Source of the DNA: Pyropia yezoensis
Lineage: Eukaryota; Rhodophyta; Bangiophyceae; Bangiales; Bangiaceae
Direction of reading: 5' to 3'
DNA: 64,000 nucleotides
Assembly (NCBI GenBank): GCA_009829735.1
Contig: CM020620.1
Span: 9,927,794-9,991,793, forward strand
Every line of letters begins with the position of its first letter. Within the stretch, counting starts at the first letter, position 1. Of this stretch, positions 21,067 through 32,060 are shown piece after piece. Made by a program: the position numbers and the translations under genes. The notes under the pieces were generated by a model. That model was not told the DNA's origin, made no database searches, and worked only from the letters and a program-made list of their open reading frames with translations.

Positions 21067-22036
21067 TGTAAGGATTTGCCCCTTAAATCGCCACCCGGAA
21101 CCCAGGGGATATGGACTGGGACCTCTCCTTACATGTCCGGCCCCGATAACTCCCCCCAAGACACATCAATTCCCCACTACCCTGGGCGACACCACGCCGT
21201 ATCCCTGACATTTTGCGGACGTCGGCCGACCGCACGAAAGCCGCCGTCAACGCACTGTCGGAACCCTGTCATGGACGTCGAAACTCGACAACGAGGAGCG
21301 AGTGACATCGTCGACCAACCACGGGCGGACATCCCCGTCTGTGCTGCCTGATTTTTATTCTCTGCGCTGCTTGAAAGCTGGCATCAAGGACAAGTCACAT
21401 GATTCACCGACACTGAGGACACCGCACATCCTCGCTGGCGGCTGAGTGCGATATCACTGGCTTGCCGGCTTTTGGATTGATTGAATTCGGCCAGCTGGTT
21501 GGTGACTGGCTGGCCGGTCAAGGGATTGATTGAATTTGGCCTTGCTGGCCCTTACAGCCAGTCGGACCTTCTGGCCGATCGGCGTGTGGAGCCGGCTGGT
21601 GGCGCGCGCTGGGCGCCATCCACGGGACCCCCTTCGTTTCGGGCAAACTGGGGCTGCACTCCTTTAGTGCGCAACCCCGCCCATGCTTTGTTCTGAGAGA
21701 CATGCTTTGTTTTTGGATCGTTCTGTGCCTACCGGCGGTGCGATGGGGAAACGCATGCTTTGGGGCACCTCGGGTGCCCCGACGCGAGTATATAGTGCGT
21801 GGGTGTCGGCGCCACCGGGGGAGACGAGAGGGGAAACCACAGACACAGACCAAAGACACTGTTTACCTTCTGTACCCTCGATCCCCACCGACGTCGCGCC
21901 CATCTTCTTCCCCAGACCCACCCCCGTCGAGACCACCGTCCTCATCCCCGTGCCCTGCCGCCTTATTGGCTTGCAGGGCCCGCTGACACCCCCACGAGTA
22001 CGTTGAGGGCTCCCCGGTTTTGGGTGGGTCCTCACA
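21067..22036 (+). repeat. 3' LTR of gypsy element (about 970 bp)
   Basis: It starts at TG after the polypurine tract and ends CCTCACA, matching the end of the 5' LTR. Bases 21185-22036 differ from 14469-15320 at only about seven positions (for example near 21198, 21587, 21646, 21673-21675, 21718 and 21812). The first 118 bp have no close counterpart in the 5' copy. Confidence 0.8.
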
Positions 22037-24237
22037 GCAGAGATCTTTCGCGGGCGCATGCGGGGGCAGCCGGCTTGGGCCGGGGGCTCTCCCATCCCCA
22101 GTGAGGATGCGTTCTGCAATGTGAGACTATAGGTCTAAAACGACCTGTTAAGAATGCCACGTGTGTCTACGTGAATTCTTCTTGTTGGCTGCAAGAGGGT
22201 GCGACTAACGCGATAGTCCAGGCTCCACAGGGGCCAAAATAGACGCAATGTAGTAGAGGGAGAGACAGGGGCTACATGTCCAAGCCCCGATTGATTCACA
22301 CTCTACCGGTCCCGTTGGCGCTCCGAAGCCCTCGAGAGGGGGCTCAGCAAAACTGGACAGAACGGCGCGTGTTCGACTGGTTGGTCACAGGAAGGCCGTG
22401 CTGAGAACAGGCACAAGCGGCCGAGAGACCCTCGAAAGGGTTTTTTCTGCTGACTTGACGGTAAACAAATAGTTTTTTCAGCAAGCTTATCGGCTGGCTT
22501 GCGCGAAACGAATTGTAGTTCTGCTGTCCAGATGCGAGTGCAGGCGCTGCCCTCGGAGACGTGGTCAGCGGCACTTGAGGACGGCAGCTGGCAGAGTGAA
22601 CGTTGTGAAAGTGGCACTAGAGCACAAGAGCGGTACCTTTTCCGCAGTGTGTGGCTGTGCAGCACTGCACGCGAGATCGTGTGAGCTCAGAAACTGTACG
22701 ATAGTCAATCTCGCCTTGACTCAATCGCCCGTGAGATGGATGCACGTCTTGATGCGGTCCTTGCTGCCTCAAGCAATTCACTCAGTTTGCTGTTGGAAAG
22801 AGCCATCGTACGACAAATATCGGTCATTTTGACCGAGTAGGCTGTGATTTCGACTCACTCAAAGCTGCTTTTTGGCAGAGTCGGTGGGCCCCCCCTCCCC
22901 CACTTGCCACTCCTGGACACCACGGTGTCGTCGGCGCCTCCCCCTATCACCCCGTCTCGCGTGCTCGTTGTGGTGCATTCGCAGGGCCCCCCCTCTCCCG
23001 CCCCTGCGGCTGCCGCCACTCGGCGAGTCGGTGCCGCCCCCTCTCTCTCCTGCTGCGGGCCAGCGTATGCCCCCCCCGCCGCCACTCCCACCCCTGTCAA
23101 GGCTGCGACGCGCGGCAGCGTCGGCGGAACAACGCCTCTCGTGCGTCTCCAAGAGAATCTTCTACCTCCCTACGTCCGACCCGAGGCACTTTTGAAATCC
23201 CGCGAGGGTTGACCCGCCCTCGAAGTGAGCCGCGGACAAGATCATTTCAAATCTGCAGGACGGGGCATATGCGTGCCCCGCCGGCCGCACCACGCATGCC
23301 ACAGCTCTGCGGTGTCCCCCACGTCCCAGCCTCCAGTTCGAGATCACGCACGCGTGCGAAGGCTCATCGGCGCCCGTCGCCCCACCCGCGCACACCGCCT
23401 GGGATACAATGGACAGTGCCGGCGCACAACTTCGCTGATTTGCGCTTTGCCGCACCACAGCGTGTGCAGACTTGTGTGCCCGCCTGCCTTGCACTTTGGC
23501 CAGGGAGTCAATCCCCATCCAAATGTTGAGGGGAATCCCCCCCTGGCACACCTCCCGCATCCAGTCGGGCACCGCCGCCCACCTCACATGGACAAGGGCC
23601 TTTTGGCACCCCACGCGTGGCCGGCACTTTGAAGTTCTCCTCGCCAAAAGGGTCACACATCGAAACCCTGCCGCGGGTAGCCCCAAGCACGACACATGGC
23701 CAGCTTGGCCCCACATGGTGGGCGGCCCAGGCTGACAGGGTGGCACGAAAAGCTCTTGCGGCCAGGACTCCCAGCGCACTAGGCTTGGGCCAGCTGTGCA
23801 GAAGCGATAGTCCTCGCCGGCCCGCACCCAAGCCAAAACAAATGGGCCAACGTGTGCCGTGGATGACGTCTCTCTCGTGAGCGCCACTGCCCGCGGTGGC
23901 CCATCCCCACCTCCTGCGCGGTTTCTCATTGCCCCCACCCTGCTGTTGTCGCGGCGCTAGCTGCTTTCCCTCCAGTCAACCGGACGACCATTTATCCGCC
24001 TCCGCCGCTGGCGGCTGCGCTTGGGCCCTCGCCACCTGCGCCTGCGCAGCATTTCTGCCGCCGGACCATGGGCGCTCGCCGGGGGCGCGAAGCGGTGTAC
24101 CCGAGCGGCAACGACTACCCGACTACCCCACCAAGTGGACGGCGCCGCGTGACCCCGGCACCGCCGCCGTCTCGCCCCATTCTATCCCCTCCTATGCCGC
24201 AGCCTCCCCCCCCCCCATCTAGAACCGGACCGCGCTG
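22037..24237. other. Stretch without an assignable gene
   Basis: Sequence beyond the gypsy 3' LTR. The longest frame, minus 23938-23162, has some protein-like parts (CQGGIPLNIWMGIDSLAKVQ), but other frames over the same bases look equally plausible (GRVSMCDPFGEENFKVPAT at about 23620-23700, minus) and no motif is recognised. It may be further transposon debris with frame shifts. Around 22850-23150 the sequence is Pro/Gly-rich on translation and looks non-coding. Confidence 0.4.
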
Positions 24238-26812
24238 GTGGGCGCCCTCATCGGGGGGGCCCGCCGCCGTCCTCCGCTCCTGGGAGGGCTGGTCGCTCAC
24301 CGCCAAGTAGTCCAAGCCGGCCGCCACCGCTGCCACCTTCTCGACCATTTGGCTCGGCGTCCCCGCCAAGGAACTGGACCACCCCGCCACCTCCACCGCC
24401 CCCGCCGCCGCCGAAGTGCTACGAACCCCCGCCTCTGCCGCTACGCCTTCGATCGGAAGGTGCGGAGGTACTGGAACGCCGACCGGCCCAAACATGGAAG
24501 CCATACTCAGCAACTATCTGGTGAAGCTGGAGCGGCAGGCCCGGCGGTACCGCAATGCCGCGCGCGCACTCGAGGACGCACGACGGGCCTTGTCGCCGCC
24601 GCGATGCGGCCGCCGGGCGCGCAACTGCGACTGTTGTTGGCCCAGGGGAGCTCGCGGTTCAACTCTGCCGCCGCCGCCAAGGCAGCTGACGAGCAACGGC
24701 GCCGTGACAGAGTCGCCCGCCTCGCGCGAGATAGGGCCGAGGCCGCCGTAGTGGCAGCCTGTCGGACTGCAGACGCGCTCTCCGCAGGAAAATCGGGAGC
24801 TTCATCCACGGAAGAGCATGCCTTCACCGGCAGGCGGTCCGTCCACGCGTCCGTGCCCGACGGCGTGTCTGCCCGCGCAGGTGCTGCTTACGCCATCCTT
24901 GTCTCCAGCGGCTCCGAGTCCGGTGACAGCCACGCCTCCTCTACCCGTTGCAACCATTCCGGAATCAACGCTGATGCCTCCTGGTCCTTCAGCTTTCGAA
25001 GGTCGTACGAGTCTGACGCCGGCCGCGGCAGCGCCGCCGGGCTTTTAGTGGGCCCTGCTGCCGGGGGTCACGAGCCCCCCTCCTCTACGACCTGTACCCG
25101 TTCAAACATTCTTGGGCGGGACATTGCCAACAAGCCAGGAAGCACAATGGCCCCAAGCGGGTTAACCTATGCTGCCAAGCTGGAGGCAGCTGCAGCAGCG
25201 GCCGCAGCAGCCGCAGGTGGCAGCTGTGCAACCGCCCCCGCCCCCACCTCCTCCGCAGCCCCCGGCGCCCCCGCCGTCACCAACGCCACCACTGCTTGCG
25301 GCGCCTCCCCCGCACCCACCGCCGCCGCTCCCGCCCGCATAGTGGCGGGCTCCCCCGCCACCCCCTCGCGAGTGACCAGCCGTGGTGTTGTGCGCAGTCG
25401 TGGTCAAGCAGTCGTGGTCGAGGGCCTGTACGTGCCCAACCGCGTGGACGTGCGGGTGTCCGAGGTCGTGGTGGAGGTCGTGGCGGGGGGCGTGGCACTA
25501 GAGAAGACCACGCTGGTCTGTCGGGGTACCCTAAGGACTTTATGGAACGTTGTAACGAGGTCGAGTTGGAGGTGGGAGCGGCGGCGTCGAAGCGAGTCGA
25601 CCAGAAGCGGAGTGTGCGTCGCCGTGATCGAGGCGCCCGTTCTACGCGGCGCGTCGGCGGGTACGGCCGTTGGCCTGGCGGCCGCCGAGAAGCAAACACG
25701 CTTGGCTGCCAGCGCGAGGGCGACTGGGCGTGCTGGCACGCAGACGCGTGGCGCGGCGGAGGGATCTGCAACTGCTCCACAGCCCCCGCCCGACGGAGCT
25801 GACACGAACGCGGTAGCAGGAGATCCCAACAAGAAGGGAAAGGGAAAGGTTTGGACGGCCTCTCAGTGAGTGGCGTTGTGCGAGGCCTACAACTCTTTCA
25901 CGCAGGACATTGTCAACGGCACGAGCCAGACTTCCAACACCATGTGGGACAAGGTGTGGTTCAACTTTGCCGCGCGCACCCCTCCCAACTTGACCGCTGC
26001 TGAGATGCGCGGGCGATGGGCCAACCGCCCTCCGTCGTGGGCCAAGACTGAGTTCTTCGCAGCATTGGGCCACGCAGCCAGCGCCTTGCTCACTTTTATC
26101 CTGTGGCAAGCACGCAGCTGACTGGTAGCATGGACGAGGCCTCTGTGGTTCGTGCGACGCGTTGCCTCTCCACTGAGAAGAGCGCGTACGCTGCTGAGCG
26201 TAAGGACATCGACTACGAGAGGCTTCTCAAAGAGCAAGGCAAGGCACCACCTGCCCGGCTCCCCCGTCATCAGCCCGAGAACTGGCAACCGTGCTGGCTG
26301 ATGCTGCGCACGCTCGACAAGTGGAGCGGGGAGACGGCCAACCCTGATATGGAGAAGTTGTTCCTGGACGACACGGGGGACTCAGAGGACCCGGAGTGTG
26401 ACTCGGACTCCGAGGGTGCGGCCACTGTGGATAGTGGCCGCCGTAAGGGCAAGCGGATGAGGGGCGAGTACGACGCGTTTCAGAGCGGCCCATACAGGCA
26501 CAAGGCCGCTAAGCGGGAAATTGCCGCCAAGGCGGCGGAGAGCAAGCTGAAGGCGTCGCTTACGTCGTCCGACCAGGCTATGTAGAGCATCGCCAGCTCC
26601 TTGGTGCGCAAGACTCAGCTGGCGGAAGCAGTGTACCAGGAAGAGTCGCGGCGGGAGGCCATCGATTTTTTAACCGCCACGAGAATTGAAAAACCCCAGA
26701 AGGCAAGGAGTTCCGGCGGATGATGCTGCTGCGCATGGTAGGCCTGTGCAGGACGGTGGCGCAACAGGTCATGCACGAACGCACGACGGCGGCAGCTGCC
26801 ACAACCTGAGCT
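24238..26812 (+). pseudogene. SANT/NAM-associated-type transposon ORF, broken
   Basis: A long Ala/Arg/Ser-rich N-terminal region leads to GKVWTASQ, then TGA (25867-25869), then in the same frame LCEAYNSFTQDIVNGTSQTS, WDKVWFNFAA and AEMRGRWANRPPSW. This is the trihelix/SANT-like domain typical of ORF1 proteins of PIF/Harbinger-like transposons and of NAM-associated proteins (W...L..AY...S.D...G..Q). A frame shift near 26090 is followed by LTGSMDEASVVRAT, AYAAERKDIDY, a HQPENWQPCWLMLRTLDKW segment, an acidic stretch, and a basic helical region ending at TAG 26583-26585. In-frame residues continue beyond that, and after one more shift a helix reading RRMMLLRMVGLCRTVAQQVM ends at about 26812. Two nonsense codons and two shifts make this a dead copy. 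Such proteins help the transposase bind element ends; no transposase was found nearby. Confidence 0.65.
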
Positions 26813-27584
26813 GCTACGCCTTCATCGTCCACTGTGAAAACTCCGGCGCGGGTCAGCGATGCACCGGCTCCAGGCTCACAGAGCCGCAACAGCGGCGCCG
26901 GCTTTGTGGCGTTCTGAGCCCCGGGGACTGTTGGAGCCCGGGAGACTGACTTGGGACCCGGCTCGCAGCGTTACGTGGAACCACGCGCTGGCCGAGGATC
27001 CCTGCATCGGTGGCCCGGGGCAGTGGCGACACGCCCGGTGCCCTGATTGGTCACCCGGAGCGGTGGACTTGCCGGGTTGGGGCATACTGACCTTCGGGTT
27101 ATTTGTTTGATTTTTCGCATTTGTTTTCCTTTCGTGATTTCGTGTCTTTCCCCTTTTTCCCACTGGGTTTTTTTGGGGGATTGACATTTGTGTGTGGGGG
27201 GATTTCGCTTGCTTTTTGTGTGTTGGCCCGGTGAGCGGCCGGTGCCTTGCTGGCACTTGGCCCGCTGGGGGCGCCCTCTGGGGGCCTCGCTCAGGGCCCC
27301 TGGAGGGGCCAGGGGGAGAGGTTCTTGAGGGGTGCTCCGGGGTTCTCCCCGGGGCCATCTTGTAAAATCAACAGTACTTTGGGTTCCTTCTCCCTCGGGC
27401 TTTTGTCCTGTTTACCTTTGCCTCGTATCGTGGCGGGCGAGTGGATCAGCAAGGGCTCTTACCTGTTCCTTCCTGGGCTTCGGACTGTGGTCTCTGTGTG
27501 TGTGGTTGTGGTTTCTGGGTCCGGGAATTTGGGTCCCATTACGCTACAGGCTTGTGCTCTTCCCGCGAGCGCGGAGCCCACGCC
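26813..27584. other. GC-mixed spacer with T-rich tract
   Basis: No gene recognised. Bases 27100-27240 are T- and G-rich with runs of T and the word TTGTGTG. The rest reads as short overlapping frames. It separates the SANT-like pseudogene from a small acidic ORF on the same strand, and could be an intron or the untranslated tail of the former. Confidence 0.4.
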
Positions 27585-27902
27585 ATGCAGACGAAAACAC
27601 TGAAGGCCCAGGCGGCCGCTGCCACTCAGAGCGTGGATCTAACCACGCCTCCCAACGAGCGCATTCATGCTGCCGCTCCTGCTGCCGCAAGCTCCTAGGT
27701 TGGCGCCGGCGGTGGAGCGGGACCTGCCAACAAGGCCGCGACGGCGGATGGTGCGCTGGATGAAGATGGGATCGACGGTGAAGGTGCGGCCTTTGAGGAC
27801 TTTCTTGCCGATGAAGATGAACCTGCACCTGTGAACGACGAGGAGGTCCCTTCTGCTTTCGATTTGGGTGAAGACGGAGATGAAGACGCTGGCGAGGAAT
27901 AA
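27585..27902 (+). pseudogene. Small acidic-tailed ORF interrupted by TAG
   Basis: From an ATG at 27585 the frame reads MQTKTLKAQAAAATQS to SS, then TAG (27696-27698), then continues in the same frame to a strongly acidic end containing FEDFLADEDEPAPVNDEEVP and EDGDEDAGEE before TAA at about 27902. The unbroken acidic composition past the stop argues for a once-continuous protein of about 105 residues, or the last exon of a longer one. It lies downstream of the SANT-like pseudogene and may be part of the same element. I do not recognise it. Confidence 0.35.
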
Positions 27903-29151
27903 GACCAAGACAATGAGTAGTGCCGGCTGATGCTGTTGGGTGCCGTACTGCCGTACTGTTTGTGCCGGCTTTTATGTGTTCGTGCATGAGCTGCCTTCTT
28001 TTCGGCCTGCAGTGTATTTTGATGATGGTCCACTGACGAGGCGAGGTATGCGCACGTTGGTGAGTATTCTTTGTTGTTCTCTCTTTTGTGCCCAAAGTGT
28101 AGCGTAGTGTAGTGTTGTAGTGTAGCGCCTTCCCAATGCCTTTTTTTTTCCCGAGGCTGGCCGCAGTTTTTTTTTGTCCCACTTCAACACGTCGCCGTAC
28201 CTGAGCAGAGTTCAAAACAGTACGCCGCGCCCGCCACGCAAACGCAGCTTATGCACAGCCCTGCAGCTGTCTTGCAGTCATCCACTCCACAAAAAGAGCC
28301 ACAGAGGAGGGGGATCGGGGCCACTCCATGTGCGCCTCTTCGGGAGTCTGGGCGGAGGTAGCCCCAGCCAAGTACGCAACTACCGTAGTCAGCGCTTGGG
28401 ACCGGCGTGCGCCCCGCGAGGGATCGCCGTGTCCAGTCACGTTTCGAGAGACACAGAGGTGGCACAGGCCGGTTATCCCGTGGCGGGGAGTGGGGGCGAA
28501 GGGTCTCACGTGCCTCGCGCTCAGGGGCAGCGCGGTGTGAACAACAGCGACCCCGGGGGGCGCGCCGTCTGGGGTGGGCACCTGGATCAATAGCTGCGCG
28601 CCTGACTCGGCGCACCTGTCCGCATGCCGCTGAGGCTTGGCAAGTGGGAGGCCCGCCTGCTTGTCGGGCACGAATTGGTGGCCTTTGCTCTTGCGCAATG
28701 AGCGAACGAGTCAGTGCAAAATTTGCACCACGTACAAAAGTCAGTCTAAAATGAGCGGGCTTGGACAGACAATGGGGCCAAAAAGCCCAGTTCGCCGTGC
28801 CTCATTGGTCGAATTGATTGCCACGGGAACAAAATTTCTTCACTTCGCGCATCTTCTGGGAAATTCTTGACTGCAGTCGGCGTTGGGCTGGGCGCCGCAT
28901 CGCACGCAGCGGTGGCGCTGGTCCGGGCGGTGCTCCACCAGAAGCGGCAGCGCTTGGCGTCGCACTTCTGGCGGCGGCGGCGCTGGGCTGAGCGGCGCTG
29001 AGCTGGCAGGCGCTTATCTTGGCGGGATGGGGCGGGGGGCAGCAGCAACTGCGTTGTGGGCACGCGGCGGGAGGTGGCGGTAATTGCCTGCCCAATGCTC
29101 TGCTGCTGGTGGCGGTGCTCCGCGGGGCCGCGCTGGTCTGGGCTCCGCGCG
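27903..29151. other. Stretch without an assignable gene
   Basis: AT-richer up to 28180, with a short GTGTA-rich tandem tract at about 28096-28128, then GC-rich. A minus frame at 28698-28249 has a protein-like end (EWPRSPSSVALFVEWMTARQ), but no family is recognised. Bases 28870-29150 are (GGCGG)-rich low complexity. Confidence 0.35.
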
Positions 29152-29853
29152 TTACGCGGCGAGGGCGGTTGTCTTGGTGAAACGCGGCCCTGGCCTGGTG
29201 GTGGCCGTGTTTGCGGCTGCCGGCACGTGGTCGCGTTGTTGGCAGCTAGCCGTGCGGGGGGGGCGGGGGGGGAGAGTTTGTGGCGGTCTCGGCGGCTGGC
29301 GTAGCGGTGCGGGAGGAATGTGGTGGCGGTGTGGGCCGCTGGCGGTGCGGGCGGGGGGGCAGGTTGTGGCGGTCTTTGGCCAATCTGCAAAGAACGCCTC
29401 GCGCGCCGCGTCGCGCATAATGATCTGGGTGCGCATCTCCGCACCAATGTCCCTCACCTTGGTCTCCTCCAGTGTCTTGAGCAGGGCGCCTTGATTCCGC
29501 ACCAGGCCGGCGCGGCGAGCGTCAAGGTCGGCAACGCGCCTGACCAACACACTAAGTGCCCCCAAATGCTTGGCCTTGTCCTTGTCCACCAGAGACAGCT
29601 CGTCGTCGACACCTTCAAACTCATTCTCGACACTCCCCCTGCGTCGGACCATGGCGGTCACGCCTTCCAACACCACTGCCCGCTTCGCGGCGACCAACGC
29701 GATCCAGCTCTTGATGCCCTCGATCGAATGTTCATTGCAGTCGGCCGACTTGACATGCTTTGGCTCGCCGTACGTGAAGTCTCAGGCAGCGGCTTGCGCT
29801 TCTCGAAGAGCCTGTACCGTCCGAGAGTCGTCATTTGTGCCCGTGTTGTCCAT
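29152..29853 (-). pseudogene. Coiled-coil protein ORF with in-frame TGA
   Basis: From an ATG at 29853 the frame reads MDNTGTNDDSRTVQALREAQ, meets TGA at 29784-29782, and continues in the same frame through DFTYGEPKHVKSADCNEHSI, GIKSWIALVAAKRAVVLEGV and a long charged helix (ELSLVDKDKAKHLGALSVLV, VADLDARRAGLVRNQGALL) to about 29370. Past that it is Pro/Arg low complexity. Heptad-like spacing suggests a coiled coil. I do not recognise a family; DNA-transposon accessory proteins often look like this. A single change (CGA or TGC to TGA) explains the stop. Confidence 0.45.
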
Positions 29854-32060
29854 GGAAGCCTCTAGGGGGGCCCGGCGCGGCGGGGCGTGGCGGGCAGGGG
29901 CGACAGGGCGGGCGGGGGCGGGCGCCAGGACCACGTTAAAGGGGGGCGCCGTCAGTGAATGGGGGCAGGGTCAGAGGATGCACAGTCGGCTTGCGCCCGG
30001 AATGGTGATGCCCGTCTTGCGTGAGCACGCGAATTCAATGGCCGACTCACGGCGAGTGCCACCCCCCACAAAACCAGACGCGCGCAGTATGTACCCTGTC
30101 GCCCCGCACCCGGCCCACGCAGCGCGCAAGCGGGCAGGACGGCACTTGCCAGCCAGCGCACCGACCTTCTTATCCGCGACACAGAGCCACCCCACGCACT
30201 CCGCATGCCGAAACCGCCGCGCTGCAGCAAAGTGTCAACAGCTCTGCGGTGCTTTATCTTGTCGCGGCCCCGGTCAAGGCCCATCTCGCACGATTGGCTC
30301 ACTCGTCACCAGCCCACTGCAGCGCTCTTCGTGTCCTCAGCTGGTGCCGCCCGCGGGGCCGCCTCTTGCATCCCGTGGACCAACTTCACGCGCAGCTTTG
30401 TGACTGGCTGTTCCAGGGGATACACACCTTGTTGGGCTAAAGCTTCACATCGGCGCCCATACGACAGACTGCGTCACCCGAGTCCTGAGACAGGACAGCT
30501 GCGACACTGGAGCAACCGCCCGTGTCGGCGGCGTTCTGCAAGAGCCATCCTGGGGCTACACGCGGAGCGGCCTTCTGGAAGAAACGGAGTGCGCCGCCCG
30601 TCGGTCGGTCGCTGCAGGTGGCATCGAGCACCTGTCAGGCATCAAGGGGAACAAATCTGACCCAGAAAGCCCGTATGGGAGGGTAGGGGTGAGCTAGTGT
30701 GCACCGCAGCCTCGCGCGGGTGGAGCGCCCTGCCCGAGAGGGGCTTACTTCCGCATGATTGGGCGCGCCCCTACACGAGGCATGGGGAAGCCACCTTGTA
30801 GCCCGCAGGTCTTTGTGGTGGGCAACCAACCCTTTTTTGGGGCACACGTCGGGTGCTCAGAGCGATGTCCTGGCGCGACCGCCCCTCAGGCGATGACACT
30901 GACACTAACCGACCGGCCGGCCGTGTGCAGAGGACGCGACTCCAAAATCCCTTACATTGTTGATGGAACGCACCGAGCATCACGCCGGTCACCGCCCCCG
31001 GCGGAGGGACCCCAAAATTTGGTGATAAAGCCGCTCGGTCTGTTTGCCTGCCCCCTCCCGACTCGGAGCTGCCCTCCTCGAACAGCTCCTTCCGGTCCTC
31101 ACGTTTCCCCGCTCCCCGGCACGCCCCGCACACCCGCGCGCCCACACCCGCCGCGCGTCCCCACTGGGGCCGCGCCTCGTCCGTACTCCGAAAACACCCC
31201 GCCTTGCGGCACGCCAACACACGCCCCGAGCACTCGCTTCCCTCGCAAACACCCCGCCTCGCGGCACGCCCACACACGCCCCGAGCACTCGCTTCCCCTG
31301 CAACGGTCCAACGAGCTCGCCACGGGTGCACCCCCAGGCAGGCCCACGCGCCCTTTCGATGGGCGCTGCCGCCACCAATGGTCCCCATGATTGTGCTCCC
31401 CCGCCGGCTAGCCCGTGAGACCGGCGCCCTGCTCCCCAGGCTCCCCCGCTTCCCCTGCGCCGCACCCCGCGCTCGCCGCCTACCGCGGGCCGCAGGGCGA
31501 CGCAGGCCCCCCACACCCCCCGCACCGGCGTTCTCCCTCACGAATTGTCGCGCCTGTCGGGCGCGGTGATTCATAGGCGGTCTTGATCGACGCGACCCCC
31601 ATTTTGAGTCACACCCTCCTTGGGCGACTTTGCCATCTATCGATGACTGGTGTAAGCGGCCCGAACTAATCGTGGAATGCAAGGGGAAAGCACGGCCGTG
31701 CCCCCGGCCGCCGCTAGCACCATCGGCCGATGTATCGCTGTTTGTGCACCTGTCCATCCCTCCAAGAAAAAACATGTCGCGGGGAGGGGTGGTATGTACG
31801 TACAACACGACCACCGCCGTCCACGATGTCAAGTATAAAGAAATGCTTCGAAAAATACAGTGCATCCCCCCCAACCGGCCACCTGTCGGACCCACCGACG
31901 TCACTCTCCACGGCCTAAAGTACCGAACCGCCTGGCTATTAATACTTTCCTTCTCCAGGTCCTACCAGCCCCGCGCCCGCCTGCCCACGGACTTCCATTG
32001 CCTCGGGGAATCGGTTTGGCGCGGGTGGCTTGATGCGGGACCCGTCGGTGGTGTTTAGCG
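29854..32060. other. GC-rich stretch without an assignable gene
   Basis: Several long frames overlap on both strands with Arg/Pro/Ala-rich, motif-free translations. A 55-bp duplication sits at 31193-31302 and is listed separately. Around 31825-31860 there is TATAAAG in an AT-richer context, which could be a core promoter or an old LTR edge, but no partner repeat was found. Confidence 0.4.
31193..31302. repeat. 55-bp tandem duplication
   Basis: Two adjacent copies start AACACCCCGCC at 31193 and 31248. They share GCGGCACGCC and GCCCCGAGCACTCGCTTCCC with a few substitutions. Local duplication, no known role. Confidence 0.85.

Larger units (their letters stand above)
14469..22036 (+). mobile_element. 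Ty3/gypsy (chromovirus-type) LTR retrotransposon
   Basis: Near-identical direct repeats (14469-15320 and 21185-22036, offset 6716) flank a primer-binding site, a zinc-finger ORF, gag, pol with protease-RT-RNase H-integrase order, a chromodomain and a polypurine tract. RT before integrase defines Ty3/gypsy, and the C-terminal chromodomain points to a chromovirus. Only about seven substitutions separate the two repeats over about 850 bp, so insertion was recent. Despite that, the RT catalytic Asp, the Gag zinc-knuckle His and the Pol frame are damaged. I found no matching target-site duplication at the obvious boundaries, which agrees with a rearranged 5' end. Confidence 0.95.

Noticed and set aside
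23162-23938. 258-codon minus frame as a gene
   Set aside because: Other frames over the same bases look equally protein-like in different parts, no motif is recognisable and no codon signal favours it; noted only within the stretch description.
24238-25866. A complete 543-codon gene ending at 25869
   Set aside because: The TGA falls inside a conserved SANT-like helix that continues in the same frame immediately downstream, so the ORF end is a mutation rather than a natural terminus.
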